A stretch of 17,500 nucleotides of DNA from Actinidia chinensis. Lineage: Eukaryota > Streptophyta > Magnoliopsida > Ericales > Actinidiaceae. The stretch is taken from contig VIGQ01000809.1 in the NCBI GenBank assembly GCA_009663005.1, positions 1 to 17,500 of the forward strand. The letters run 5' to 3'. A program made the translations under genes and the position numbers. Shown here one piece after another: positions 1-11,286 of this stretch (positions are counted from its first letter, which is position 1; each line of letters opens with the position of its first letter). The notes under the pieces were generated by a model, which was given only the letters and a program-made list of their open reading frames with translations, was not told the origin of the DNA and searched no databases.

Positions 1-300
1 CGTGGACATCGAGGCTTGAGACTTGGCCATTGACTCGGTTGAGTGAGATGGTGGAGTGCCTCCGATTTGGGTATTTGTGCACGGCAAGACCAGTTTGGAA
101 AGGCCCACTATGCAGCAGTGGGTGGGCCGCTCAAAGACTTCAGCCCCGAACCGGGCAGAATTGAGCTGAGTTGACTCGGTCTCTCTCGTCTCTCAACTTT
201 TTGTTTTTCGCAAGTGTTTTCCAAGCAGTCTTCTCGCCTAATAGCGCGTGAGGTCACAGAAGTGCTTAAAGACACAAATGCCCCTTTTTAAAGGCTAACA
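1..300. other. GC-richer, gene-poor left edge
   Basis: This stretch is clearly less AT-rich than the next 4 kb and carries GGCCCAC and GTGGGCC motifs near 102-127. No open frame of useful length is visible on either strand. It could be the promoter or untranslated part of a gene lying off the left edge, but no splice or coding signal confirms this. Confidence 0.3.
102..127. promoter_or_regulatory. Paired site II / TCP-like motifs forming a small inverted repeat
   Basis: GGCCCAC and GTGGGCC face each other, and CCCACT (104-109) can pair with AGTGGG (117-122) around a 7-base loop. TGGGCY/GGCCCA elements are known binding sites of plant TCP factors in promoters of growth-related genes. No transcript start is visible nearby, so the regulatory role is inference. 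Confidence 0.25.
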
Positions 301-2550
301 TTGTACTCCAGTTACGTATACATATGCCCCTTTTTGTTTGAGCTTGCTATTTTTGATTTTCAAGTTTTTTGTTATTTAGTGATTTTTTTTTTTTATATTT
401 TTTATATTTCTTCTACGAAGGAAATCTAAATATGCAAGATATTTGATCAAAATTAGAAAAAAAATACTAAAACTAAAACACTTCTTTTCTGATTCTCTTT
501 TAATTTTAATTTTAATTTTAAGTTAAATTTTTATTTTTATTTTTATATTTTTCTTGTCAAGAGGAACAAAAAATATATAAAATTTTGATTCAATAGTAAA
601 AAACTTACTTCACTATTATGCTCATGACTCTCTCAATTGTTAAAATTTTTGCATGAGATTTTATCCATTGAAAAGTATGATTTTGGGAATTTCAATTTGG
701 ACTCCAATTTTATTGAAAAAAGTTAAAAATTACGACTATGTTTTTAATTTTTGTTTTTCCAGAATGAAAACACAAGCCAACAACGGGAATGCGTGAAATT
801 ACAATTAAAATTGAAGATGAAAGAATTTAGAGAGCTAAATTATTTCAATCAAACTGGCCCCTCGTATCTGTATTGTGTTTGTGTTCTCGTGTGCATGCAT
901 TAGACAACACGGTGTTTTCTCATGAATATGGGTCTACTCAATGACATGATTTGAGTTTGTTTTAATATTGTAAGTTTATCAAATAAAATGAAATTTAAAA
1001 AAATTTAAATTAATCAAATATTAATAACATGCGATTGATAACTTTTGTTTTTCTTCCGTTCATTCTAAATCATATTTTTTACGAGACGTACGAGTGATGT
1101 GAATCATATCATTTGATTTACAATCCACCCCATATTATGTTGTTTTTGTGATTGCTGGGGACTTATTCACGTGGCCATGCAACGCTCTTTCGATATTTTG
1201 GTGGAACATAGATGGTGGGTTGGGGAAGAAGGGAGAGCGATCCCACTCATTGGTTGTCCCTTGTGAGCGTGGGTTGTGGACAATCCCATCGCCTTCTATT
1301 TTTCTTCGAAATCTTTTCCTTTTTTTTTTTTTTGTCCTTATTTTCTCTTTTTCTCTTTTGATATTTTGTTTGCTTTATCTATTATTATGTCTTTTTTGAC
1401 ATATTCTAACACAACTTGCCTTGTGTTTCTAAAGTGATGAAGGGAGCAAATTGGCCCCTACCTCTGTGTACTTGGAAGCATTATTTACCATAAGCACGTT
1501 TTATGTTTAGATGCAACCCACCTCTATAAGTTGAAATACTTTTTTTTTGTGCCCTTATCAATTCTAAGGCACAGAAGAGACAAGTATATTGCGCGTTCTA
1601 TTTCGGATCATAACATACTGCTTTCTGATGGACGGGCCCACAGTTGTTAGAAATCATACCTTGGCACTGGTGCTTTTAATGTTGTATACTACCCCAAACC
1701 ACATAACCCTTTTCTAGAATTTGAAACTTTGTTTTGTTTTACTTTTCTTTTGCGAAAAGGTACATTTTCACTAGAAAAGAAACTCCAACCTTCAATCATG
1801 ATGTTCTAAACATTTTTTAGATTCTTTGGACACGAATTCAGGAAGAGATTTTTGGTGAAGAAAAAAAGAAAAATCTAAAAACGAGCTTAATTTTGGACGC
1901 GTTGCTTTCACATCCCTTATGTTTGGTGTTTCTTAACGAAGGCTCTTGTGTTTTAAAATTCATCAATGGACTGACTCCAAAACGCGTTGTTCCTTTTAAA
2001 AAACCATTCTAGGTTTAAGGGTGAGTTTTTTTTCCATGCCGCTTTTGGGGTGGATCTCACTCGGGGTATGTTTTCATACCCATCGGAGTCAACAACAAAT
2101 TAACATGTTTAGTGCATTTTAACAAATACACCCTCTAAGCTCCCTTTATTTACAGCAAGCCATGCCATCGTGTTTTTCTCTCTCCCTCTTAAAGCAACTC
2201 ATGCTCTAAATTACTTTTTTTTTGCTAACATAATTTCGTCTGCAAGAAAATAATTCAGAAAAAGTATTTTACAAAATGAATAGCTGAACAGTGAAGAAGG
2301 GTTAAATTATTTATTTCTCAATGTATCGGTATTCCCCCTTTTTTTGAAGAGTGTTTGATCACATCTTTTACTTTTTTTTAAGATTGCCAAAAAATAATTT
2401 AAGAAGAAAGTTGCAGAACTGATTTTTGAGACGTTTCATTTAATAATTGTTCAAAACTTTTATTTTTAATTAATTAAAATTTTTTAATTCACAAACCCCT
2501 CTTACAACGTTATCAACGTGTTTTTTTTTTTTTTAATGTTTAAATTCTCA
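301..2550. other. AT-rich intergenic sequence, no gene seen
   Basis: Dominated by A/T runs, including a 14-base T run at about 1320-1333, with only short scattered open frames. The frame at 1148-1399 runs into a T-rich tract and reads as phenylalanine/leucine-rich low complexity. No domain, RNA gene or transposon end was recognised. Confidence 0.5.
498..551. repeat. A/T-rich microsatellite, TTTTAA then TTTTTA units
   Basis: Four or so TTTTAA units are followed by TTTTTA units, broken by a short AAGTTAAA spacer. This is a simple-sequence repeat typical of plant intergenic DNA, with no evidence of function. Confidence 0.7.
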
Positions 2551-2557
2551 ACGACGC

Positions 2558-2566
2558 TATAAAAAG
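2558..2566 (+). promoter_or_regulatory. TATA-box-like motif
   Basis: TATAAAAAG sits in a locally less AT-rich context, followed by GGGACCACACAC. The match to the plant TATA consensus is good, but no coding region or exon follows within several hundred bases. In such AT-rich DNA a chance match is likely. Confidence 0.15.
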
Positions 2567-2569
2567 GGA

Positions 2570-4320
2570 CCACACACATGCAGGATTAATGATTTGTGGA
2601 TACAAGTTTTTTTTTTTTTTCCTTCTCCCCTCATCTGGAAGGTTGATTATTTAGTTTCTCAGGGAATTGTTTTGAAATCAAATCTTATGTACATTTATCA
2701 TAGCCCAACAAAAATATCCATTTTTCCTACTTCCATTTTGAATTGTAACAGATGTCAAGGCATGCCGTAACCAGAAAATACCAATTAGCATCCTTTTGAA
2801 GGGAAAGGAAACAAGTTGGAACAATGTTTCCAAAATCAAAGCAAAAGAGCCATTAGAAAGAGTGTGGCTTGCTAATGTGTTTGATTCGTTTTTTTTGTGT
2901 GACAAATTTACAAAAAAGGAGATAGGATGGCAAAGAATGGAAAAAAATTCATTTACAACTCGATATCACGTCGTCGTACGTAGTATCTAATCTAATATAA
3001 ATTGTTATCTTTGTATAATGAAATTTTAGTAGTTGACGTGACAAGTTGTATAACTTTTCAAAAGAGAAAGTCCTTCCACCAGCTAGGGATTTTCTCATTC
3101 TTATTTCGTAATTCTTTTTAGTTATATCACGCCATCAATCAGCGTCACGGGGCATAATCATTGCGGCATTGAGATTACTCTAAAAAATAATAATAAATAA
3201 AAATGATACTCGCCCCCTGATTTTGTTCTTCTCGGGATACCCACATTTAAAATTTACCTTTAGATTTTTTTCTTCTGCCACTCTATGACTTCGAACTTTA
3301 CTTTTTACTAAAAAAAGAACTTGGTAGTATTTTTAACGAGCCTTTCACATTTTTCAATTTTCATTCAGCAAATTTACTCTTTTTGGTCTTCATTATAAAA
3401 TTCGAATACTAAAAAACATAAAAAAGTTCACTATCGACCAAATACGTCAATTTTTTTAGTGACTTGTTTGCTGATCAAATAATTTTTTTTTCTCTTTTAG
3501 AATATATCTAAAAAAACAAACAAATTAGAAAGTATTGAATACAATAATATTACTTTTATAAAAAAAAAATCTTCAGTCCCTGTATGGAATTGATCAATGG
3601 GGATGAATAAAGACAAAAGCAGATCTATCTATTTTAATCAATATATTGAGAAAGAAAATAAGACGTTCATTCTATTCTAAATTGAATGATTTATTCTAAG
3701 TAATTGCATATGTTTTGTGCCTCAATCATAAAATGAACAACTTCTTCTGCTTTTTTATTTTACAGTTGTGTTTCTATTATTTACCTTGTTTCTACTTATG
3801 AGTCAAAAATAATCTTACCAAAAATTTAAAAAAAAGTTAATTATTGAAAGCTTCATTTCTTTTTAACTTCAACTTTCCTAAGTTGAACTAATACAAACAC
3901 ATGTCAAATTTAGCGAACGAATACCTAAGAACCAAACAATTAAACACATTAACAGAGATCCACATCTGGATCGTGGGTTGGCTCATCGAATGGGCTTTCC
4001 CTTATATGGAAAAAATCTACAACTGTGGTAATAACTTTCGGCCAGTCAAGTCATGTCAGTAAGTGGGCCTAAGTTTTAAGCCCTGTAAAAGGTATGGAGG
4101 AAAAGATAACCCATGCAAAACTTAAGTTCTAATACTTCTATTTCAGAAAAGGAAAAATAAAAAATAAAAAATAAAATCAGGCCAATAAATGTTTTCTTTT
4201 TTTCTTCTTGTAAACAAAATAAAAGATATCCAAAAAAATCCCATGTATGAAAAAAATTATAAGCTCTATTATTGTAAAGGGTGTGACTATACAAAGAAAC
4301 CTACTGCAAAAAACTTCAAA
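2570..4320. other. AT-rich intergenic sequence, no gene seen
   Basis: Long A and T runs and short open frames only. Overlapping small frames at 2678-2990 occur on both strands and show no family resemblance. A TGGGCC motif near 4064 is the only promoter-like word noticed. Confidence 0.45.
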
Positions 4321-4329
4321 TATAATCCA

Positions 4330-4560
4330 ACACATGTCCACCACCATCGTCCACCACAATCCTTCGCCCTTTCCCCGCTCCCCATTCATTGCCTACCAGC
4401 ATCCTCACCCTCTGTCTCCCTTCCTTGCCATTCCACGACCTCTTCCGCTCTCAATCTTGCCATCCGTAGCGCTTTTCACTTTCCCGCCTTCCATTTAATT
4501 GGTTCTTCTCACCTTCCCTCCCCCCCTCCATCCTTCAACACCTTATCCTTGAATGCAATT
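4330..4560. other. Pyrimidine-rich (CT) tract
   Basis: The + strand is strongly C/T-rich over more than 200 bases. An open frame of 152 codons (4189-4647) crosses it, but its protein is Pro/Ser/His-rich low complexity without a domain, so I treat it as a by-product of base composition. CT-rich tracts are common in plant promoters and 5' leaders; no attached gene is evident. Confidence 0.4.
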
Positions 4561-4584
4561 TCATCCCCACTTCGCCCTTCATTT

Positions 4585-4610
4585 AGAGAGAGAGAGAGGG
4601 AGAGAGATAG
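4585..4610. repeat. (GA)n microsatellite
   Basis: AG dinucleotides repeat with small GGG interruptions and end in GATAGG. GA/CT repeats are frequent near plant promoters and 5'UTRs. Nothing more can be said from one copy. Confidence 0.75.
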
Positions 4611-5289
4611 GGTAAGGTTGAGAGTGCAGGGGTGTTCGTGTTGCTAGGGACGATGGCAATTGGAGGGTAGGGTGGATTAAGGTGTAGGTTTTGATTGCAA
4701 GATATTGCGATGCCCTTGCCTTAAAATAATTTTGAGCAATGAAAGGCGTTGTTAGTAATTCTACTCAACGAACAAATGACATTATCGACTTATCTTAAGT
4801 GAGCTAATTTAAAAAATATGAGAATCTTGATATTAATTTTAAAAATAAGAGATATCAATAGTATTTTAAAAACTAAATAGAGGTGATTGCATTGGTTGGA
4901 CAACTTAGACGGGATCTTGTCATTTGTTCTATTTTTTTTCATCCCTAGACTAGCAAAAAATAATTATTCAGAAAAAATTATTGAATGATTTCTTTTTGAA
5001 ATCAAACAAAAAAAGAAAAAAAAGAAAAAAAAAGCCATGGAGAATGTTTATTTCCACAACAATTCAACTGTTTTTCATTCACCCCAATCGTCAAGTTCCC
5101 TCTGTCAGGGCTTTTCCATCCCCCCAAAAAAAAACTCGTTACAAAGCTATCAGACGGAGAGTGGATGGATAGAGAGCTTCTTCTCTACCTCTTTTCAACT
5201 TCCGTTATTTTTTAGGGGTTCTAAATCGCCCTTCTCTCTCTAATCTCCAACTACTTACTCTTCTTCTTTCGCTAAAGCCTTAAATTTTT
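4611..5289. other. Presumed upstream and promoter region of the gene starting near 5320
   Basis: AT-rich sequence passes into a CT-rich stretch at about 5185-5275, as is usual for plant 5' leaders. Short frames at 4981-5243 are poly-lysine or serine-rich and unconvincing. No clear TATA box was found at a good distance, so the promoter assignment rests only on its position before the telo boxes. Confidence 0.35.
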
Positions 5290-5296
5290 CTTCCTC

Positions 5297-5313
5297 AAAC
5301 CCTAAAACCCTAA
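5297..5313 (+). promoter_or_regulatory. Tandem telo boxes (AAACCCTA) in a probable 5'UTR
   Basis: Two AAACCCTA-type words lie back to back, AAACCCTAAAACCCTAA. Telo boxes are known in plants near the transcription start of translation- and growth-related genes. Here they fall directly before exon-like sequence and after a CT-rich leader, so they support a gene start on the + strand. Confidence 0.6.
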
Positions 5314-5324
5314 TTCCAATTGCC

Positions 5325-5587
5325 AGCATCTATCGGAGCGGAGCATTGGAAGGATCACCTGCTCTCCTCTATATCTCCGACGACGACGACGCATGGAAGA
5401 ATCGAACTCCAAGAAAACAACCAAACGGACGACTTCCAATAGTGACCACCGCCATGGTAAAAACGACACAAGAAACACCAATAGTGAAGAGAAGGTGTGA
5501 TTTTCGTTGAATATCACTGCTCCACTTCCACTCTCTATTGACAGTCCTCGGCCCCTAACACACCGCCGTCGCAACCAAGCTTTCTCT
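5325..5587 (+). pseudogene. 5' part of exon 1 of an HCNGP/SAP30BP-like gene, frame-broken
   Basis: Seen: after the telo boxes, frame 5352-5390 reads GSPALLYISDDDD, followed by MEE (5393), then ELQENNQTDD (5404-5433) in another frame, then SNSDHRHGKNDTR (5435 on) in a third. Each junction needs a one-base shift. Known from memory: plant HCNGP-family proteins start with an EG-ALLS-Y-DDDD-like acidic segment and then a polar, Pro/Gln-rich stretch. I infer the same exon here. HCNGP proteins (human SAP30BP) are nuclear and linked to transcription regulation and splicing. No intact ATG is visible at the expected place. The exon is cut by a retrotransposon right after TCTCT. The family call is from motif memory, not an alignment. 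Confidence 0.5.
5583..5587. repeat. Target-site duplication, left copy (TCTCT)
   Basis: TCTCT directly before the TG of the 5' LTR is identical to the five bases after the CA of the 3' LTR (12262-12266). A five-base duplication is the normal result of copia integrase, so both ends of the element are well set. Confidence 0.85.
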
Positions 5588-6082
5588 TGTTATCTCACGT
5601 ATTATAGTGGCCCACTAAGTCCCTCTCCAAGACTCTCCCCCTTTTTTAGGCATATTGGTTTATATTAATACTCCATATATTCAGCCAATTAAAGATAGGT
5701 TTCAGCTATTATATTTTAATTTGAAAACTCCTTTATGATAAAAGGATAACCGTTGATGGATAAGATTTTAGAGTATAATCTCTAACTCTCGCCCTCTTCT
5801 CTCCTCTAAAAAAAAGTAGGATGACACCCCTTTTAACGTGTTATTTTTTTCATCATTATAGAATATTTGGTTATCCCTTTAAGTTAGGAGACAGAGAGAA
5901 GAAGTAGCCAAAATTAAGTATTCAATTAAGATTGTTCGTCAATTGATCAGATGGTCAATAAAGGTATTATCGACTTCCATTAATTATTGTAGAATAATTA
6001 TTTATAGATGTATTGAATCAAGATCCTATTCCGATTTTCATTTTCGCATAATCGTTTTAACCGAATTAATTTTATGACTTAC
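5588..6082 (+). repeat. 5' LTR of the first copia element
   Basis: Begins TGTTATCTCACG and ends GACTTACA, with canonical TG..CA ends. It aligns over its whole length with 11756-12261. The pair differs mainly by scattered one- and two-base insertions and deletions, plus a few larger gaps such as the CT-rich piece near 5622-5640. Confidence 0.9.
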
Positions 6083-6085
6083 ATT

Positions 6086-6097
6086 TGGTATCAAGCC
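6086..6097 (+). other. Primer binding site, initiator tRNA-Met type
   Basis: TGGTATCAAGCC begins three bases after the LTR end. The plant copia consensus complementary to tRNA-iMet is TGGTATCAGAGC, so one G appears missing here. The position and the first eight bases make the assignment firm. Confidence 0.8.
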
Positions 6098-7106
6098 ATG
6101 ATTTATTGAATCAATATATCTTATAATTAAAATTAAATCTTTTTTCCCAATTGAATATTGATGAACCTAAAATTAAAAAAATCATGTTGTCTCCAGACCG
6201 ACATATTTTCTCTCTTCTATTTCATATATCAGTTTCCTGGATATTAATTATTTTTTCGTTGAACTCCATGGATTCCATCGTACCAACGCTCCGAATAAAA
6301 TAATTTCCAATTGGGTCTCTGATAAGGCAAGGTTTCAAGAAAAGTCACAGCTTGGTTTTCACAACACAAATTCCTTTTGACAAGTAAATATTATCAATTA
6401 TAGAGAACTGATATAATTCTAAGTAAAACTTTTAAATTAAATATGATGGTTGATTCACATAGTTTTGTAAAACATCATGCAATACATTCAACCTATGAAC
6501 TTCTGTCTTTTGAATTGATTCAAGTGAAAAATCGATGTAAAGTATTTTTTTTTTTTTTTTTGTTTCTTCAGTCCTAACCCTCATTCAATTTAATAATACA
6601 ACCTAAGTTTGATGAACGACAGTTTCAGCTTCTACCATAGTTTTTTAACCCAGATTTTGAAAATTTACAGTTTTATCCCAGATTAAAAATAAAAAACATA
6701 ATATTACTTGAATTGAATGAAAAAAGAGAATCTTCTTAGTTAGTTTCAAATTTCATGGCAATTACTAACTTTAGTAGTTGCCAAAGTGACCCTAAGTTAG
6801 TACGTTTATAAATAACGAACTATCATAAAAGATTGCCTAAAAGGGCAAATTAAACAATAATAGGTCGTAATTGCAGTCATGATTAAGAGAAATGAACTAA
6901 GCCCAAAGAGAGTCACTTTAATAATAATGAACTGGTTAGGAGAAATAATTTTGTTTGACTTATCGAGTTAGGATTGAATACCCAAGGTGCATAATAATTG
7001 ATAAGTTGTACAAACTTATTTAGCCTACAAGGGTGATTATGTTACAAAACCATTAATGAGTGAATATTGGATATGCTTATAGGTTTTTCCCAAAGGAGGA
7101 TCTAAG
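6098..7106 (+). other. Leader between PBS and gag
   Basis: About 1 kb of AT-rich sequence without an open frame, including a T run near 6545-6560. Copia leaders normally hold packaging signals and the gag start; neither can be pinpointed. The N-terminus of gag may lie in the last part in decayed form. Confidence 0.5.
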
Positions 7107-8030
7107 GTGATATCAATAATTCATCATTATAATATTTATATTTCTCAAAGTTTTAACTGTGAGCATTTGTCTATTTTGTTTCATAATTGTTTCCTACTTA
7201 CACTACAACTCTCATACACTCTAGGTCCCGGTACTTATTGGATCGAATTTTTCGGAATGGTAGAGCATGTTCATTTAACAGACTGTGTGTACTGGCCCTT
7301 GACATGCTTTATATTTTGTTGAAAGCCTGCGAACATTAATGAATGAAGTACCCGCAGAACAAGTTAGCCATGCAAATTTATGGGAAAGTTCAAACAGGCT
7401 CAGTTTGATGTTCATGAAGATTGACATTGCGAATAATTCAAAACCATCCATATTCCACGACCTCTAATGCACTGGAATATTTAAAGGCTGTTGAGGACCG
7501 CTTTTAAATCTGCTGATAAATCACTTGCTGGCACTATTATATGGTTGAATGACTATAATAAAATATTTATGCAACCGGGAGTTCAGGAGCATATTCCCGA
7601 AACATGTCCTGATAAGCTGGCAAAGCTTGCTTCCTTGGAATGCAAGTGGATGAGTCGTTCCTTTGTTCGTTTATCCTCAACTCACTTCCTTCACGTTCGG
7701 CCCATCAAATCCACTATAATCCCAATAAAGATAAGTGGAGTTTGAATGAGCTAACTAATATGTGTGTGTTCAGGAGGACGTGAGATTGAGAGAGGAAGGA
7801 CATCACACTGCACTTTCTGTACTCAAGGAGGAATGAAGAGGAAAGGAAAATTCGTAAGGCTAAAAAAATCTGTCAAAAATCTGCGAATGGGCTTTGGAGA
7901 AAGTAGTCAGGCCCATGCAAAGAAATGGTTTCACTGTCCAGTGTCCTTTTGTGGCCATACGGGACATTTGAAGAAGGACTGCAAACAAGCGTAGGGCTTG
8001 GTTCGAACAGAAAGGTAATGAACTTTTTTT
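7107..8030 (+). pseudogene. Copia gag (capsid/nucleocapsid) remnant
   Basis: Gag packages element RNA in virus-like particles. Seen: WESSNRLSLMFMKIDIAN (7381-7434), then FKSADKSLAGTI and GVQEHI in the 7491-7745 frame, and a nucleocapsid zinc knuckle near 7935-7983 reading CGHTGHLKKDC. The knuckle keeps C-x4-H-x4-C, but the first pair is C-x4-C instead of the usual C-x2-C. It is followed, after a stop or shift, by RAWFEQKG. These pieces match the gag order of many plant copia elements. At least three frames are needed to read through, with internal stops. Confidence 0.8.
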
Positions 8031-8034
8031 TGTA

Positions 8035-8460
8035 ATGTTATGAATCAAATCTTGGCTGAAAATACCTTCCTAATACGTGGTGGATTGTGGCTAGAGCCAC
8101 AACGCTCATATTCAAATTCTATGGAGGATACCTTGCAACCGGAAACCGGAGGAAAGTGAGAGATTCGTCTTTATGGGAAAACCATCTCAAGCTCAAGTGG
8201 TAGTTGTTGGTACTTCCGTTTGATTTTTGGAGACTGGTCCCATTAGATGGATCTCGAATATCCTTTTTTATGTTCTTCTCTATTTTTAGAAATTTAGTTT
8301 CATTGCTAGATTGATCTTTCTGGATATTCAGTTTTAATTTAGTTGTGGAAAACTCAGTTTGAATTTTTAAAATTCAATAAATGTTGGTTTTGGTGATTTA
8401 AATGTGATGGTTTATATAAATTGCTTAAATCACAATGAGTTTGCACAATCTTTGGTAACC
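8035..8460 (+). pseudogene. Copia aspartic protease remnant
   Basis: The protease cleaves the Gag-Pol polyprotein. Shortly after the zinc knuckle a frame reads TWWIVARATT, where copia proteases have WI-DSG-ATT; the catalytic DSG triad is not intact in the sequence as written. Further on, MEDT with a shift to QGYL-like codons and a FRNLVS segment near 8287 agree with the usual protease-to-integrase linker. Several frameshifts are present. Confidence 0.6.
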
Positions 8461-8559
8461 TGCATTTTCGAATGTTGATCAAAACGTAGTAAATTAATAA
8501 AACCTCTCAACCTTGTGGCATCACACTGATACATATTTTCCAGATAGAATTGAAGATTG

Positions 8560-9400
8560 GTGAGAATGGGATTTTGAAAAATCTAAACTTCACTGATTTG
8601 TGAGATGTGTGTGGTTGGGGTCATTAAAGGACAGCAACTAAACCAACCCCAAAGAAAGGAGCCACAAGACTATGAGTTTCTTCTTGAAATATTTACAAAC
8701 TAATATTTGCGAAATCACTCCATGTATAGTGGAACAAAATTTTTTTATCACCTTTATAGATGACTTCCCCTTTCTCACGTATGGATATTTGGTATTTAAA
8801 TTCAATGAAAGTCTCAAGCCGTTTGCTTCTTGAAGTGTACATTACTGAGGCTCGAGGACAATTAAATAGAAAAGTAAAAATAGTGTGGTCAGATAGAGTG
8901 GTAAATTTTTTATGGTAAATATTGATAAGTCCAGGCCAAAACCTGGCTCAATTTGCAACTATTAGAAAAGCAAGGCATTCGTGTCAATACACAATGCCTG
9001 GTACGCCACAGCGAATGGAGTTGCAAAGGCGTAATCGTACACTTAGGATATGGTTTAGGATATGAATGATTTCTACATTGTACCCAATTTTTGTGGGTGA
9101 AGCACTTAAAACCGCAATTATAATTTGAACAGAGTTCCAGTAAGGCGGTCCCAACTACTCCTTTTGAGTTGTGGACTGGTAGAAATAGAAAACCCAGTTC
9201 AGTAGTTTTGAGACCTTTACAGTTTGGGGTGTCCAGCGAGATGCTAGAATCGATAATCCACAAGAAAAGAAATAAATTCTAGATAGAACAATTTTGGGTA
9301 TTCATTGGTATCCAGAAAAGTCTAAGGGGGAGATTATATTGTCACTAACCATAGGTACAGAGAATTGTTGAAATCGGAAATGCAGATTTTTAGAGGAATG
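8560..9400 (+). pseudogene. Copia integrase remnant
   Basis: Integrase joins element cDNA to host DNA. Seen: FFITFIDDF (8741-8767), then GYLVFKFNESLKPF, which is the start of the catalytic core around the first aspartates. Next NGVA (9014 on) is followed one frame away by RRNRTL, the conserved helix next to the catalytic glutamate. TPFELWTGRN lies near 9155-9190, and RIVEIGNADF (9359-9388) closes the C-terminal part. All occur in the right order and at usual spacing, but broken by stops and shifts. The short minus-strand frame over 8910-9263 is a shadow. Confidence 0.8.
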
Positions 9401-9659
9401 GCAAAATTAGTGTGGAGTGAGAAAGAAATCAAAGAAAAGTGAGCAGTTCGATTGAAGTAAGAGTTGACCATCCCAACAATCTTCCTTGTCGAAAAGTTGT
9501 CAGTCACTTCCTCCAGAAGATCAACCAAGCAGTATGAGGAGAACGAACAACCTAAAATAATGATTCTCTACTTCATTGAGGATATCGCCATTGAAAACAA
9601 TGTAGTAGAACTACGACAACCACAGCAGTTCTAAGAAGATCTCCAGAGGGGGAAAAGAA

Positions 9660-10800
9660 GATCTGCCATCCGAGATGATTATGTGCTGTATCTACAAGAA
9701 TCTAAATTTTGATATTGGGATAAGAAAGATCCGGTTTCGTTTTCAACAGGTCCAATTAGTAGTGATTGATTCTGCTAAATGGTTGTGCCATGTGCCAGAA
9801 GATTCTGGGATCCTGGTGAATTATCATGATCTATTACAAGAAGAAAATCCGGGGTGTGTAGATGGGTCTTAAGACCAAGTAACAAGCGTGATTCAAAAGG
9901 CAATATCGAACGATGTAAGGCCAGACTGGGGGGTAAGGGTTTCACTCAGAAAAGAAGTATTGACTACAAGAGACATTTTCTCTCGTATCTAAAGGACTCA
10001 CTTAGAATCATTTTATAGCCCTTGTAGCTCGTTATGAATTAGAGCTACATCAGATGATGTTGAAACTCTTGTCTAAAATGTAATTTGGATGAGAAATTTA
10101 CATGGAACACCTTGAAGGATTCCAAGAACAGGAAAAGAGCATTTCGCTGTCAAATTTAAAGATATCCATTTATGGCCTTAAACAAGCTTCTTCCCTAGAC
10201 AATGATACTTAAGGTTTAATGATACCATTATCTCCTTTCGATTTAAAAAAATGTTTGTTGATCATTGTAATATATCATCTGAAGGTTCCAGTGGGAGTAA
10301 GTTTAATTTATTTTAGTATTATATGTGGCTGATATTTTTGTTAGCTTGCAATATTTGGTTTGTTACACGACCCAATGAATATCTTGTAAAAAACTTAAGA
10401 TGGTCGTTTAGGTGAGGCATAGTATGTTCATTGGCAATGAGCTCATAAGAGATCGATCTCGAGGATTGCTAGGATTGATCTCAGAGGGTTATAGCGATCG
10501 AGTTTTTAGAGAGTTTAATATGGCAGTGTTGCTCAGTAAGGGAATATCCATTGTGAAGGTTGACAAGTTAATGAAAGACAATGCCCAATGAATGATTTGG
10601 AAAGGATACATCTGAAGAATTCCGGGCTTCACAGCTTTATGGAGTTTGATGTATGCACAAACTTGTACCAGATCGGACATTACTTTGTATTTGGGAGCTT
10701 GGTAGATATCCAAAAACAACTCAAGAATGGAACACTAGAATGTGATAAAGAAGGTTATGAGATACCTTCAGGAAACCAAAGACTTACATGCTCACTATAG
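9660..10800 (+). pseudogene. Copia reverse transcriptase remnant with YVAD active site
   Basis: Reverse transcriptase copies element RNA to cDNA. Seen in order: a linker ending SAKWL (9771 on), RCKARLGGKGFTQKRSIDY (9911-9967), an IYGLKQAS-like stretch near 10168-10195 in another frame, YLRFNDTIISFRF (10206 on), then LYVADIF with YVAD at 10322-10333, where active copia RTs have YVDD. Downstream come DRSRGLLGL (10451 on) and SLMYAQTCTRSDIT (10643 on). Stops and shifts occur throughout. The D-to-A change would remove one of the two metal-binding aspartates if the base calls are right. Confidence 0.85.
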
Positions 10801-11286
10801 TAGATCGGCATCGTTTGGAAGTGAACGGATACTCGGATTTGGATTTCGCTGTTTGTTTGGATAGCAGAAAAATCAACATCAGGGTTTTGTTTTTTTGTAG
10901 CAGTGGAGCATTTCGTGGAAGAGTGTGAGCATCTATTTTGTTGCAATCCACGATGGAGGCCGAGTTTGTGGCATCTTGAGGCCACAATGTCATGCTTTAT
11001 GGTTGCGAATTTTCATCTCAATCAGACTTGTGGTGGTCGACTCATTGCCAAGCCGATGACATATATTGTGGACAACTCCGCAACAGTTTTCTTCTCTAAG
11101 AATGACAAGTACACTCTATGGTTCCAAGCATATGAAGGTCAAGTACTTGGTTGTTAGAGAAGAGTCCAAACAACAAGTGTCATTGAGACATGGCACACTC
11201 TTTGATAGCTATCCGCTGACGAGGGATTGCCACCAAGACATATAAAAGAACATGTTGTTAGGATGGGTCTTTTGAGCAATCCATGA
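10801..11286 (+). pseudogene. Copia RNase H and Pol C-terminus remnant
   Basis: RNase H removes the RNA strand during cDNA synthesis. Seen: TMEAEFVAS (10950-10976), the conserved glutamate helix; VDNSATVFFSKNDKY near 11070-11112, corresponding to the CDNSAAVFF-like segment of the family with one extra base before it; and GLPPRHIKEHVVRMGLLSN (11224-11280), the usual C-terminal end of plant copia Pol. A TGA at 11284-11286 ends this frame where the family stop is expected. Confidence 0.82.

Noticed and set aside
1148..1399. 83-codon + strand frame with a hydrophobic C-terminus
   Set aside because: The hydrophobic end is produced by a T-rich run, not by a membrane protein gene.
2678..2990. Small overlapping frames on both strands
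   Set aside because: No recognisable family, no splice or promoter support, and AT-rich context.
4189..4647. 152-codon + strand open frame
   Set aside because: The protein is Pro/Ser/His-rich and ends in an Arg-Glu run from the GA microsatellite; it follows from the CT-rich composition and has no domain.
5302..5574. 90-codon minus-strand frame over the host exon
   Set aside because: It is the shadow of the + strand exon; the + strand has telo boxes, acidic motifs and continuity with 12267-12381.
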